A stretch of 64,000 nt of DNA. Source: Betaproteobacteria bacterium. Lineage in GTDB: Bacteria > Pseudomonadota > Gammaproteobacteria > Burkholderiales > Rhodocyclaceae. The position numbers and the translations under genes are program-made. Where the stretch lies: NCBI GenBank assembly GCA_009781175.1, contig WQYQ01000015.1, forward strand, positions 1 to 64,000, given 5' to 3'. The notes beneath the pieces were generated by a model, which was not told the origin of the DNA, did no database searches, and saw nothing but the letters and a program-made list of their open reading frames with translations. Within the stretch, counting starts at the first letter, position 1. Every line of letters starts with the position of its first letter. Below are positions 8,460 to 17,595 of the stretch, in pieces.

Positions 8460-9017
8460 TCAATCGAAATAAGCCGCTTCGGCAAAGCTTTTTCCGGCCG
8501 CATCTTTCGCCGACACCTTCGGTTCGATGCCCACCAATGGCCATTCGATGCCCAGCACGGGATCGTCCCAGCGAATGCAATGCTCCACCTCGGGCATGTA
8601 GTAGTCCGTCGTTTTATACAGAAAATCCGCGGAGTCGGAGAGCACAACGAAACCATGCGCAAAGCCGGGCGGAATCCAGAATTGCCTGTGATTATCGCCG
8701 CTGAGTTCCACGCCAACCCATTTGCCGAAATGAGGACTGGACTTCCGCACATCCACCGCGACGTCGAATACCAAACCCGCAGTCACCCGCACGAGTTTGC
8801 CTTGCGCGTGCGGCATCTGATAATGCAGCCCCCTCAGTACACCACGCCCCGAACGGGAATGGTTGTCCTGGACGAATTCGACGTTCAAACCAGTGCTTTC
8901 CCGAAATTGGCGCGCATTAAAGCTTTCCATAAAAAACCCGCGCGCATCGCCAAATACCCGAGGTTCAATAATCAGCAATTCTGGAATTGCCGTTTGAATT
9001 ATTTTCATTTTTATCAC
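8460..9017 (-). CDS. rfbC: dTDP-4-dehydrorhamnose 3,5-epimerase
   Basis: Third enzyme of dTDP-L-rhamnose synthesis; epimerises dTDP-4-keto-6-deoxyglucose at C3 and C5. The 185-aa RmlC-type cupin includes the catalytic histidine region RGLHYQ, a GFAHGF motif and FLYKTTDYY, and ends normally. It opens about 18 bp downstream of a Correia-like element that separates it from the nucleotidyltransferase gene, so expression may depend on read-through of, or a promoter in, that element. Confidence 0.96.
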   Translation of the reverse strand: MIKMKIIQTAIPELLIIEPRVFGDARGFFMESFNARQFRESTGLNVEFVQDNHSRSGRGVLRGLHYQMPHAQGKLVRVTAGLVFDVAVDVRKSSPHFGKWVGVELSGDNHRQFWIPPGFAHGFVVLSDSADFLYKTTDYYMPEVEHCIRWDDPVLGIEWPLVGIEPKVSAKDAAGKSFAEAAYFD

Positions 9018-9034
9018 TCAATTCATCTATACAT

Positions 9035-9143
9035 CTATAGTGAATCGCATGGAAATTTAGACGCGAAGACGAGCCGCAGACAGTACAAGTAGTACGTCAA
9101 GGCGAAGTCGACAAAGTATAAATTTTTATGCGATTTACTATAG
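9035..9143. mobile_element. Correia-like MITE (109 bp)
   Basis: Terminal inverted repeats 9036-9059 and 9119-9142 match at 21 of 24 positions (TATAGTGAATCGCAT... against TATAGTAAATCGCAT...), bounded by CTATAG on both sides. The core contains GCCGCAGACAGTACAAGTAG, which from memory is close to the core of neisserial Correia repeat-enclosed elements, whose ends also begin TATAGTG. It has no coding capacity. It abuts the TAA stop of the upstream gene and lies just before rfbC, so it will be part of the transcript and can fold into a long stem. Confidence 0.85.
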
Positions 9144-10247
9144 TTAGCCGCGCGCATCGCCCCAGCGCAGCGCAGAACAATCATCGCCGACATAAGTCGT
9201 ATTTCCAGAGCGGTCGACGCAGTATTGCGGCGAAACGATCATTTCAGAAAAATTCATCCCTTCGCCAATCCGCGTGTATTCAAACAGAATGCTGCGGATG
9301 ACCTTCGCGCGCGCACGGATGTGGCTGCCATGTCCAATCCAGGCGGGGCCGACGATCGCAACGCCCGGGTCGATGCGGACATTTGAACCGATATAAACCG
9401 GTCCGGTAATATCGACCCGATCCCATGCAATCGATGTATTCAGCCCAACCCACACGCCTGGCTTGACCTCCTTGCCCGGCACATTCATCCCTGCCACTTC
9501 ACCACGCATTACACGCTGCAACACCGTCCAATAGTCGGTCACGCGGCCGATGTCGATCCAGTGGAACGCATGTTTTTGCACATAAAACGGCAGCTTGCGT
9601 TCAACAAGCAGGGGGAACAGTTCCGAACCAATGTCGAAAACCCTCCCCGAAGGGATAAAGTCGAGCACCTCGGGTTCGAAAATATAGATGCCTGTACTGG
9701 CCAAAGTGGATTTGGCTTCCGCGGGCGCCGGTTTTTCCTGAAACGATTCGATGCGGCCGTTTTCATCCGCGACAACGATGCCGTAGTTGTTGACCGCATC
9801 GCGCGGCACGTCGAGCGCGACGACACTTGCGATCGCCCCCTTGGCGCGATGTTCTTCCAGGGCCGCCTGAATATCGAGATCGACCAGGGCGTCGCCGCAA
9901 AGCACAAGCGTCGTTTCGTCGAAGAAACCGCCGTGATCCTGAATCCGCTTCATCCCGCCCGCCGAGCCCATCGGCTTGGGTACGATGTCGCCCTGGTCGC
10001 GCACGCCTTCAAACGAGTAACCCAGTTCGACCCCCCAGCGGTGTCCATCGCCGAAGTAGCTTTCGATCTTGTAGTGATTGAACGCCACGTTGACCATGAT
10101 CTCGCGGATTCCATAGTGAGCGAGATATTCAATCAAATATTCCATCACCGGCCGGCCGAGAATCGGAATCATCGGTTTCGGGATATTTTTGGTCAAAGGC
10201 CGAACCCGCGTCCCCTGGCCCGCGGCCAGAATCATTCCTTTTGCCAT
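9144..10247 (-). CDS. Sugar-1-phosphate nucleotidyltransferase with left-handed beta-helix domain
   Basis: Predicted NDP-sugar pyrophosphorylase. The N-terminal domain has the signature MILAAGQGTRVRPLT followed by PKPMIPI; a C-terminal hexapeptide-repeat region (ITGPVYIGSNVRI, VAIVGPAWIG) resembles GDP-mannose pyrophosphorylase GMPPA/B-type and ManC-independent enzymes. About 367 aa. The track starts at GTG 10256, but ATG 10247 gives the canonical N-terminus. It sits between rfbA and rfbC without belonging to the rhamnose pathway, so its sugar may be mannose-1-P or a heptose-1-P; the sequence does not decide. Confidence 0.88.
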   Translation of the reverse strand: MAKGMILAAGQGTRVRPLTKNIPKPMIPILGRPVMEYLIEYLAHYGIREIMVNVAFNHYKIESYFGDGHRWGVELGYSFEGVRDQGDIVPKPMGSAGGMKRIQDHGGFFDETTLVLCGDALVDLDIQAALEEHRAKGAIASVVALDVPRDAVNNYGIVVADENGRIESFQEKPAPAEAKSTLASTGIYIFEPEVLDFIPSGRVFDIGSELFPLLVERKLPFYVQKHAFHWIDIGRVTDYWTVLQRVMRGEVAGMNVPGKEVKPGVWVGLNTSIAWDRVDITGPVYIGSNVRIDPGVAIVGPAWIGHGSHIRARAKVIRSILFEYTRIGEGMNFSEMIVSPQYCVDRSGNTTYVGDDCSALRWGDARG

Positions 10248-10302
10248 CGTTTGCACTACCTTTACCGAATATGCAAATGAGAAACTTCTGTTCTCACCTT
10301 AT

Positions 10303-11187
10303 TTAAAACACGTGTCCCTCGAGAAGTTGGCTCAGATATTGTCCATAGCCACTCTTCGCCAAAGGCTTCGCCAAGGCAGCCATTTGTGCATCGTCGATCC
10401 ATTTCTGGCGCCAACAGATTTCTTCCGGACAACAGATTTTCAAGCCCTGTCGCGTCTCCAAGGTCTGAATGAATTGGGCTGCCTCAAGCAGGCTGGCGTG
10501 CGTTCCCGTATCCAGCCACGCATCGCCGCGCCCCATGATCTGCACATTGAGCTGATCGCGCTCCAGATAGACCCGGTTCAAATCCGTAATTTCCAACTCG
10601 CCGCGCGCGGAAGGCTTCAAATTGCGCGCGATTTCCACCACCGATCGGTCATAAAAATAAAGCCCCGTCACCGCATAGCGGCTCTTCGGCGCTGTGGGTT
10701 TTTCTTCCAGGCTGACCGCATGCCCGGCCGCATTGAACTCGACCACGCCATAACGTTCCGGGTCCTGCACGGGGTAGGCAAAAACTGTCGCCCCGCTTGT
10801 GCGCCGTCCGGCTTCATGCAGGCGACGCTGCAGCTCATGGCCATAAAATATGTTGTCCCCAAGCACCAGGGCGGAAGGCCGGTCGGCGACGAAATCCGCG
10901 CCGATGATGAAAGCCTGCGCCAGCCCGTCCGGGCTGGGCTGCACGGCATAGGAAAGATCGATGCCCCACTGGCCGCCATCGCCGAGCAGTTGCTCGAAAC
11001 GCGGCGTATCCTGCGGCGTGGAGATGATTAGAATCTCGCGGATGCCAGCAAGCAGCAATGCCGACAAGGGATAATAAATCATCGGTTTGTCATAGATCGG
11101 CATGAGCTGTTTGCTGATCGCCAGCGTGACCGGATGCAGGCGCGTTCCAGAACCGCCTGCAAGGATGATGCCTCGACGGGTATTCAT
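10303..11187 (-). CDS. rfbA: Glucose-1-phosphate thymidylyltransferase
   Basis: First enzyme of dTDP-L-rhamnose synthesis, joining dTTP and glucose-1-phosphate. The 294-aa sequence has the RmlA nucleotide-binding signature [11 protein letters not shown], the [18 protein letters not shown] segment, and LGDNIFYG near residue 110. It is downstream of rfbD on the same strand but separated from it by a 210-bp MITE-like element, and upstream of the sugar nucleotidyltransferase gene. Confidence 0.97.
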   Translation of the reverse strand: MNTRRGIILAGGSGTRLHPVTLAISKQLMPIYDKPMIYYPLSALLLAGIREILIISTPQDTPRFEQLLGDGGQWGIDLSYAVQPSPDGLAQAFIIGADFVADRPSALVLGDNIFYGHELQRRLHEAGRRTSGATVFAYPVQDPERYGVVEFNAAGHAVSLEEKPTAPKSRYAVTGLYFYDRSVVEIARNLKPSARGELEITDLNRVYLERDQLNVQIMGRGDAWLDTGTHASLLEAAQFIQTLETRQGLKICCPEEICWRQKWIDDAQMAALAKPLAKSGYGQYLSQLLEGHVF

Positions 11188-11201
11188 TCAAAACTCCTTT
11201 T

Positions 11202-11411
11202 AGAACCTGTTCATAATTTTGCTGCGAGCCCGTGATCGGGGCTCATGCGCTGCTCGGAATCCTCATTTATCACTCATAAACTCCGGTTCCTGCGCTGCTC
11301 TTCGCCCCACTGACCACAGTCGAGCGCAAGCGAGACAAACCTTTATGGGCGCTGAAGGCGCTTCAAATTCGTGGCGTCACGGGCTCTCGCGACAAATTCT
11401 GAGCAGGTTCT
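11202..11411. mobile_element. MITE-like element, family A copy 2 (210 bp) with nested module B
   Basis: The ends are 16-bp imperfect terminal inverted repeats: AGAACCTGTTCATAAT at 11202-11217 and ATTCTGAGCAGGTTCT at 11396-11411. The first 114 bp are the inverse of 1-123. Segment 11322-11385 (GAGCGCAAGCGAGACAAA... GGCGCTGAAGGCGCTT ...GTGGCG) is a shortened hairpin module B. There is no ORF. The element fills the whole space between the rfbD stop codon and the rfbA leader, so it most likely inserted into an existing operon. Confidence 0.8.
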
Positions 11412-12301
11412 TACTTGCCCAGGACTTCGGTCAGCATGCGATCGACGCCGAGCCGCCAATCGGGCAACACGATTCCAAAGGTTTCACACAGTTTGCGTGT
11501 GTTCATGCGCGAGTTCGCCGGCCGTTTTGCGGGAGTGGGAAACGCGCTCGTCGGCACGAGCGCGATTTCGGACACCTTGAACGATTCGCCAAAACTGCGC
11601 GCTTGAGCAATGACGTGACTCGCATAGCCATGCCATGAAGTCTCGCCGCCGGCGACCAAATGGTACATCCCGGCCAATTCAGGTCTGGCGCATGCGGCGC
11701 GCAAGGCGTGAGCCGTCACATCGGCAAGCAGATCCGCTCCGGTCGGCGCGCCGATCTGATCGTCGATCACGGTCAGCCGTTCGCGCTCATGCGCGAGGCG
11801 CAGCATCGTTTTGGCGAAATTGCCGCCGCGCGCGGCATACACCCAACTGGTGCGGAAAATCAGATGCTTGACGCCGGTCTCGGCAATCCGTTGTTCGCCT
11901 TCGAGCTTGGTCGCGCCATAAACACTGAGAGGCCCCGTTTTATCGCTCTCCGACCAGGGGCGCGAACCGCCGCCGTCGAACACGTAATCGGTCGAATAAT
12001 GGATGAGCCAGGCGCCGAGCGCCGCGGCCTCGCGCGCCAATACCGCCGGCGCAAGCGCATTGATCGTGCGCGCAAGTTCCGGCTCGCTTTCGGCTTTATC
12101 GACGGCGGTATGCGCGGCGGCATTGACGATGACATCGGGCCGCACCTGGCGAACGGTGTCGGCAAGCGCCTCCGGCCGCGTGAAATCGCCGCACAGCCCA
12201 GTCGAATCGAAATCGAGCGCGATCAGTTCGCCGAGCGACGCCAAAGAACGCTGCAACTCCCAGCCGACCTGTCCGCCCTTGCCTAAAAGGAGAATTTTCA
12301 T
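11411..12301 (-). CDS. rfbD: dTDP-4-dehydrorhamnose reductase
   Basis: Last enzyme of dTDP-L-rhamnose synthesis, reducing the 4-keto group with NAD(P)H. From ATG 12301 it is 296 aa, beginning [16 protein letters not shown], with the signature YSTDYVFDG and a YxxxK pair in [10 protein letters not shown]. The longer track ORF starting at 12397 is rejected because its first 32 residues overlap rfbB. The ATG overlaps the rfbB stop (ATGA), implying translational coupling. Confidence 0.96.
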   Translation of the reverse strand: MKILLLGKGGQVGWELQRSLASLGELIALDFDSTGLCGDFTRPEALADTVRQVRPDVIVNAAAHTAVDKAESEPELARTINALAPAVLAREAAALGAWLIHYSTDYVFDGGGSRPWSESDKTGPLSVYGATKLEGEQRIAETGVKHLIFRTSWVYAARGGNFAKTMLRLAHERERLTVIDDQIGAPTGADLLADVTAHALRAACARPELAGMYHLVAGGETSWHGYASHVIAQARSFGESFKVSEIALVPTSAFPTPAKRPANSRMNTRKLCETFGIVLPDWRLGVDRMLTEVLGK

Positions 12302-13368
12302 TGCGCACGCTCGCGTTCGGCGTAGTTTTTCGCAACCCAATCGCGATAAGCGCCGCTCTGCACATTGCGCACCCAGGTCTGATTGTCGAGATACCATTGC
12401 ACGGTTTTGCGGATTCCGGTCTCAAAAGTTTCCGCGGGCCGCCAGCCCAGTTCGCGCTCAAGCTTGCGCGCATCGATCGCGTAGCGGCGGTCGTGACCAG
12501 GGCGGTCCGTCACATAGGTAATCAGCCGCACATAGCTGCCCGCCGGGTCCGGCTTGAGTTCGTCGAGCAAAGCGCAAACCGTGTGCACGATTTCGAGATT
12601 CGGCTTCTCGTTCCAGCCACCGACGTTGTACGTCTCGCCCGGCGTCCCGCGTGTCAGTACCGTGCGGATCGCGCTACAGTGGTCCTTCACATAAAGCCAA
12701 TCGCGAATCTGCTGACCGTCGCCGTAAATCGGCAAGGGTTTGCCCGCCAGCGCATTCACGATCATCAGCGGAATCAATTTTTCCGGGAAGTGATAAGGTC
12801 CGTAGTTGTTTGAGCAGTTGGTTGTCAGCACGGGTAGCCCATAGGTGTGAAACCAGGCGCGCACGAGATGATCGCTCGCCGCCTTGCTCGCCGAATAAGG
12901 GCTGTTCGGTTCATAGTTATTCGTCTCGCTGAAAGGCGGATCGTGCGGCCCCAGCGAACCATAGACTTCGTCCGTCGAAATATGGTGGAAGCGAAAGCCC
13001 GCCTTCGCTTCCGCATCCAGGCCATTCCAATAAGCACGCGCCGCTTCGAGCAGGGTAAACGTGCCTTCCACGTTCGTCCGCACGAATTCCCCCGGCCCGT
13101 GAATCGAGCGATCCACATGCGACTCCGCCGCGAAATGGACGACAGCGCGCGGCTTGTGCGCCGCGAAGAGCGAATCGACCAACGCGCGATCGCAGATGTC
13201 CCCGTGGACGAAAATATGCCGTGCATCGTCCGCCAGCAAGGCAAGCGTTTCGAGATTACCCGCGTACGTGAGTTTGTCGAGGTTAACGACCGGCTCACCC
13301 GTTGCGGCGATCCAGTCCTGGACAAAATTGCCACCGATAAAACCGGCTCCCCCCGTTACAAGAATCAT
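12298..13368 (-). CDS. rfbB: dTDP-glucose 4,6-dehydratase
   Basis: Second enzyme of dTDP-L-rhamnose synthesis; converts dTDP-glucose to dTDP-4-keto-6-deoxyglucose using bound NAD+. A 356-aa extended SDR with [12 protein letters not shown] at the N-terminus, HISTDEVYG, the [11 protein letters not shown] catalytic pair and [14 protein letters not shown]. It is the first gene of the minus-strand cluster; the promoter should lie in the 327-bp gap upstream. Confidence 0.97.
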   Translation of the reverse strand: MILVTGGAGFIGGNFVQDWIAATGEPVVNLDKLTYAGNLETLALLADDARHIFVHGDICDRALVDSLFAAHKPRAVVHFAAESHVDRSIHGPGEFVRTNVEGTFTLLEAARAYWNGLDAEAKAGFRFHHISTDEVYGSLGPHDPPFSETNNYEPNSPYSASKAASDHLVRAWFHTYGLPVLTTNCSNNYGPYHFPEKLIPLMIVNALAGKPLPIYGDGQQIRDWLYVKDHCSAIRTVLTRGTPGETYNVGGWNEKPNLEIVHTVCALLDELKPDPAGSYVRLITYVTDRPGHDRRYAIDARKLERELGWRPAETFETGIRKTVQWYLDNQTWVRNVQSGAYRDWVAKNYAERERAQ

Positions 13369-13695
13369 GGCTATTGCTTCCTAGGAAATAAGTGCGGACC
13401 GCTGGCCCCTGGGTCCATTGCATTATGAATGTTCCCAAGCAACGCTCCAGACACGTCGGAAAATCTTTGGCTTGGATATACCGACGCGCTGCAAAGTAAG
13501 CAACTGCGGGCATCACAAAACTTGAAAAAAACCCGACCCACATCGAACTGGTACGAATGTAACACTGGGCCAGGGGTCTTTCCCCTGCATGCACACGTAT
13601 GGGATATAGTCCGCGCAACATTTGGGTACAGATTCTGCTGAAAAACCGCTAAAGAATGCCACGACAACGATTTCTACCTACCGGCAGGAGCGCAC
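13369..13695. other. Divergent intergenic region, no gene seen
   Basis: This 327-bp space separates rfbB (minus) from the Yip1-family gene (plus). It must hold the promoters of both. I could not find a convincing -35/-10 pair on either strand. AGGAG at 13685 is the likely ribosome binding site for the plus-strand gene. The short ORFs listed here are shadows without recognisable products. Confidence 0.5.
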
Positions 13696-14931
13696 ATGGA
13701 CATCAATAAGATCATCGAACGCGTCAAGAACGTCCTGACGACACCGAAAACCGAATGGCCGGTCATCGCCGCCGAACCGGCGACGGCGTCCGGTCTCTAC
13801 AAGAACTACATCGTAATCCTCGCCGCGATCCCAGCCATCGTGGGTTTTATCAAAAGCAGCCTGATCGGCCACAGCATACTCGGCATCACAGTCCGCTCCT
13901 CGATCGGCAGCGGTTTGGCCGGAGCGGTCGTCGGCTATGCGCTGAGTCTGGCGCTGATCTATGTGATGGCGTTGATCATCGAGGCGCTGGCACCAACCTT
14001 CGGTGGCGAAAAAAACCGGCTCCAGGCACTCAAGACCGCCGCCTACGCATGGACCGCGAGCTGGCTCGCCAACGTCGGCCTGCTCATCCCCTGGCTCGGC
14101 GCGCTGATTGTCCTGGTCGGCATCGGCTACAGCATCTACCTGCTGTACCTGGCCCTGCCGGTCACGATGAAATCCCCGCCCGAAAAAGCCGCTGGTTACA
14201 CCGCGCTCAGCATGCTCTGCGCGATCGTGCTCGGCTGGATCATGACGGTCGCGGTGGCTGGAATCACCGGTACCGGCATGTTGATGACGGGTGGCGCCCC
14301 CCATAGCACCACGAGCAGCAACACGACGATCGACAAGGACTCCTGGCTCGGCAAGATGGAGGAAGCCAGCAAGAAGATGGAAGCCGCACAGAAATCGGGC
14401 GATACCGCCGCGCAGCAAAAGGCGGCCAGTGAAATGATGGGCGCAGCGCTCGGCGGCGGCGACAAGGTCGAGGCGCTGGCCCCGGATCAGCTCAAGCCCT
14501 TCGTACCCGAAACACTGGCCGGCCTGAAGCGCACCAGCGTCTCTGCCGAGCGCAATGGCGCAATGGGCATGCAAACATCCGAAGCGCGGGCAACCTACTC
14601 GGACGATGGCTCTGGCCGCTCACTGCATCTGAGCATCACCGACATGGGCAGCATGAAGGGTCTGGTCGGTCTCGCCGGCTGGGCCGGTGTTGAGAACAGT
14701 AAAGAAACCAGCGACGGCTACGAAAAAACCTACAAGCAAAGCGGCCGCCTCGTGCATGAACAATGGGACAAGCCGACCAAGAGCGGAGAGTTCGGTATCG
14801 TGCTCGGCGAACGTTTCTCGGTAAAGGTATCGGGTGACGCCAACTCGATCGATGAGCTTAAGACCGCTGTCACAAGTCTTGATCTTGCGGGTCTGGAAGC
14901 CCTGAAAAATCAGGGCGTAAAGAAAAACTGA
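13696..14931 (+). CDS. Yip1-family membrane protein with soluble C-terminal domain
   Basis: A 411-aa protein. Residues about 1-200 form a Yip1-type integral membrane domain with roughly five hydrophobic helices (for example AAIPAIVGFI, ALSLALIYVMALIIEALA, GALIVLVGIGYSIYLLYLALP). After a Ser/Thr-rich linker (HSTTSSNTT) comes a soluble region: a charged helix (MEEASKKMEAAQKSGD) and a C-terminal alpha/beta domain of about 150 residues with no family I recognise. The bacterial Yip1 domain has no established reaction. The gene is monocistronic, with a strong terminator. Confidence 0.8.
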   Translation: MDINKIIERVKNVLTTPKTEWPVIAAEPATASGLYKNYIVILAAIPAIVGFIKSSLIGHSILGITVRSSIGSGLAGAVVGYALSLALIYVMALIIEALAPTFGGEKNRLQALKTAAYAWTASWLANVGLLIPWLGALIVLVGIGYSIYLLYLALPVTMKSPPEKAAGYTALSMLCAIVLGWIMTVAVAGITGTGMLMTGGAPHSTTSSNTTIDKDSWLGKMEEASKKMEAAQKSGDTAAQQKAASEMMGAALGGGDKVEALAPDQLKPFVPETLAGLKRTSVSAERNGAMGMQTSEARATYSDDGSGRSLHLSITDMGSMKGLVGLAGWAGVENSKETSDGYEKTYKQSGRLVHEQWDKPTKSGEFGIVLGERFSVKVSGDANSIDELKTAVTSLDLAGLEALKNQGVKKN

Positions 14932-14970
14932 GGAAAAACTGAACGACTCGCTCAACGCAAGTAAGATTTA

Positions 14971-15003
14971 AAGATCCGGCCGCAAGCGGCCGGATCGTTT
15001 TTT
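14971..15003 (+). terminator. Terminator between the Yip1-family gene and phoU
   Basis: A perfect 10-bp stem, GATCCGGCCG/CGGCCGGATC, with a CAAG loop followed by GTTTTTT. It separates two convergent genes; the phoU stop codon directly abuts the T-run. Confidence 0.9.
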
Positions 15004-15704
15004 CAGCCGTGCCCTGCTGCCTTCTCGATTTCAGCCAGCTTAGCGTGGCGCATATCCTCGCCCTTCGCCATATAAAAAACGTACTCCGCCATATTTTTCG
15101 CATGATCGCCGATCCGTTCAAGCGCCTTGGCGACGAAGATCATGTCGATACCGACCGAAATCGTGCGTGGATCTTCCATCATGAAGGTAATGACCTGGCG
15201 CATGAGTCCTTTGAATTCGGCATCGATCACTTTGTCATCACGCACGACTTGAATCGCGCCTTCCATATCAAGCCGCGCAAAACAATCGAGCGCACGTCTC
15301 AATTGCGCGGTCGCCAAATCCGCCATATGCGAAATTTGCACGCGCGGCGAGGCCAAGAAAGAACCCTCGTGAATGACTTTACCTATCTTGGCGATCTTCT
15401 TCGCCTCGTCACCGATACGCTCGAGATCGGTAATCGTTTTGATCACCGCGGTAATCAAACGTAGATCGATCGCCGTGGGCTGACGCTTGGCGATCACTTG
15501 CGAGCAGGTTTCATCAAGCTCGATCTCAAGCTCATTGACGCGATGATCGTCCTCGATCACCGCATCGGAGAGCACAAGATTTTCCTCAAGCAAGCCCTGT
15601 GCGGCACGCGCGATTTGTTGTTCGACGAGCCCCCCCATTTGAAGGACACGTGTACGAATGTTTTCAAGCTCAAGATCGAACTGCTTTGAAATATGTTCAG
15701 CCAT
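15003..15704 (-). CDS. phoU: Phosphate transport system accessory protein PhoU
   Basis: Cytoplasmic negative regulator that links the Pst phosphate transporter to the PhoR sensor kinase. The 233-aa protein has two PhoU three-helix repeats, each with the metal-binding E/DxxxD-type signature: ERIGDEAKKIAK in the first half and ERIGDHAKNMAEYVFYM in the second. The usual neighbours pstSCAB and phoBR are not in this window; the gene stands before rpiA on the same strand orientation but 56 bp apart. Confidence 0.95.
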   Translation of the reverse strand: MAEHISKQFDLELENIRTRVLQMGGLVEQQIARAAQGLLEENLVLSDAVIEDDHRVNELEIELDETCSQVIAKRQPTAIDLRLITAVIKTITDLERIGDEAKKIAKIGKVIHEGSFLASPRVQISHMADLATAQLRRALDCFARLDMEGAIQVVRDDKVIDAEFKGLMRQVITFMMEDPRTISVGIDMIFVAKALERIGDHAKNMAEYVFYMAKGEDMRHAKLAEIEKAAGHG

Positions 15705-15760
15705 GGGGGTCTCTCCATTGCATGCGAGGGCTAATCGGTCGATGTTACCAGATCAATATT

Positions 15761-16435
15761 TCATCCACGTTGCATTCGCTGCACGCCATCCGCGTTACTC
15801 ACAAGCAGCACATCGACGGCGCGCGCGGCGAACAAGCCGTTCGTCACCACGCCTACAATCTGATTGATCGCGCTTTCCAGCGCAACGGGGTCGGCAATCC
15901 GCAATCCATGCACATCGAGAATCACATTCCCGTTGTCGGTCACCACCCCCTCGCGCCAACACGGCTCGCCGCCCAGCTTGCGCAACTGGCGCGCCACATA
16001 CTCGCGCGCCATCGGAATCACTTCAACAGGCAGCGGGAAACGGCCGAGCACTTCCACGCGCTTGCTCGCATCGGCGATACACACAAATTTTGCGGCAACG
16101 GCTGCCACGATCTTTTCCCGCGTCAGCGCGGCGCCACCGCCTTTGATTACGTGCAGAGCGGGATCGATCTCATCGGCGCCGTCTACGTAAATTGGAATCT
16201 CGCTGACTTCGTTTAAATCCAGAACCCGGAAGCCAAGTTTCTCAAGCCGGACACGGCTCGCTTCTGAACTGGCCACCGCACCGGAAAAGCGGTCTTTCAA
16301 GCGCCCGAGTTCATCAATGAACAAATTCGCAGTCGAGCCTGTTCCAACGCCAATAACGCTGTCACATGGCGCATGTTCTTCAACATATTCCGCCGCAGCG
16401 CGTGCGACCAGCGCTTTCAATTGATCCTGATTCAT
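15761..16435 (-). CDS. rpiA: Ribose-5-phosphate isomerase A
   Basis: Interconverts ribose-5-phosphate and ribulose-5-phosphate in the pentose phosphate pathway. The 224-aa sequence shows the RpiA signatures [15 protein letters not shown] (phosphate loop), DGADEIDP and [14 protein letters not shown], the last containing the catalytic Glu/Lys region. Start ATG 16435 fits the family N-terminus. Confidence 0.97.
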   Translation of the reverse strand: MNQDQLKALVARAAAEYVEEHAPCDSVIGVGTGSTANLFIDELGRLKDRFSGAVASSEASRVRLEKLGFRVLDLNEVSEIPIYVDGADEIDPALHVIKGGGAALTREKIVAAVAAKFVCIADASKRVEVLGRFPLPVEVIPMAREYVARQLRKLGGEPCWREGVVTDNGNVILDVHGLRIADPVALESAINQIVGVVTNGLFAARAVDVLLVSNADGVQRMQRG

Positions 16436-16521
16436 GGGGAAACGGGTAGCAGAGAAAAATGAATTACGATTGTAATGGAGCCATCCGGCCCTTTGCGATT
16501 TAGCGCAACGCTCAAATCACG

Positions 16522-17583
16522 CTATAACCATTCCATAAGCGAAATTCCAAGCCCAAACGTCGTCATGCGATGGTTGTAATCGATCAGGCTCTCGCCATAG
16601 CCAGTAAACGCCTGAAAATGCGCACGCAGATAACCCGCGAGCGGAAAGCTCCATTCGAGCTGAAGAGAGCCATGATTGGCGCTTCCGCCTTTAAGGCTGT
16701 GGCGTCCGATCAGGGCAAACTGTTGCTCGCCCCAGCGAAACAAAGCGTTGACCTCGGCGCGGCCAACATAGTCTGAAATGTCCGGGTTGTCGTCGTTCGA
16801 AGCCTTTTCCGGAATTCGATACCACGGCCTGAATTGCAAAATAAAAGAAGGCGTTTGGAAACCGAAACCTGCGTAGAGCCGATTCCAGGAGCGGGACATT
16901 GGGTTCGAGCGGCCGTTGGACTGGTGCACGAAACCGAGATTGAGGTAACGCAGTTTGAACGCTTCGTCGCCCACATTCAGCGGAATCGTGGTGAAAACCT
17001 CCGGCTCGTAATCCGTCTCCCGGAACGGCGAGGAGTCGGATTTGTTATACACCTGCCAATATGACTGCTGGGTATATCCAAACCACAGGTCAGCCGGCGA
17101 AGCAAAAATGTTCTGCCAGATCTTGGTCTTGAAGCTCAGTTGGAACTTTGCTTCGGTCGTATCCAAAGAGAGAGGCTGCGTAACCGTGTTCTCTGGATTG
17201 GGGCTGGCAGGCCATTCGTTCGGTCCATGCATCACGCGCAACGGGAGCACGTATACCGGCCGATAAGGACGGAACAGGAAGGTGCCGTGTTTATCCTTCT
17301 GATCGAGCTCCATGCGCTCCGACAAACGGCTCGCGATTTGAGTTGTAGCGTCGCTCTGCGCGGGAATCGGATCGGTCGCCGGCTGCGCTGGCCGATCGGC
17401 AACGCGGTCATAACATGCAAGGCGTTCCGCATCATTGGCAAGCGCGCGGCATGTCTCCAGATTCTCCACGGCACCAGCCTGCGCGTTTGCGCAAGCAAGC
17501 ATCGTCATGAGCGCAAAATGCATTACGCTTTGCGCTCCGGACGCATTGAACCACCGGAAGGGGCACGATACCTTTAGGTGCAA
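16522..17583 (-). CDS. pldA: Outer-membrane phospholipase A1
   Basis: Calcium-dependent outer-membrane phospholipase that hydrolyses phospholipids appearing in the outer leaflet. The catalytic residues are visible with the spacing of E. coli OMPLA: HQSNGRSNPMSRSWN contains His-x-Ser and an Asn 12 residues after that Ser. The C-terminal half reads as a 12-strand barrel ending in an aromatic-rich strand. The 353-aa ORF opens with MHLKVSCPFRWF; an internal ATG at 17523 begins the more hydrophobic MHFALMTMLAC segment, so the exact start and signal peptide are uncertain. An N-terminal soluble extension of about 80 residues (LETCRALANDAERLACYDR) precedes the barrel, as in other betaproteobacterial members. 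Confidence 0.93.
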   Translation of the reverse strand: MHLKVSCPFRWFNASGAQSVMHFALMTMLACANAQAGAVENLETCRALANDAERLACYDRVADRPAQPATDPIPAQSDATTQIASRLSERMELDQKDKHGTFLFRPYRPVYVLPLRVMHGPNEWPASPNPENTVTQPLSLDTTEAKFQLSFKTKIWQNIFASPADLWFGYTQQSYWQVYNKSDSSPFRETDYEPEVFTTIPLNVGDEAFKLRYLNLGFVHQSNGRSNPMSRSWNRLYAGFGFQTPSFILQFRPWYRIPEKASNDDNPDISDYVGRAEVNALFRWGEQQFALIGRHSLKGGSANHGSLQLEWSFPLAGYLRAHFQAFTGYGESLIDYNHRMTTFGLGISLMEWL

Positions 17584-17595
17584 GTCCGTTCTCGC

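Noticed and set aside
13369-13695. Promoters of rfbB and the Yip1-family gene
   Set aside because: Several TTG and TAT-like hexamers exist but none has both acceptable sequence and 16-18 bp spacing.
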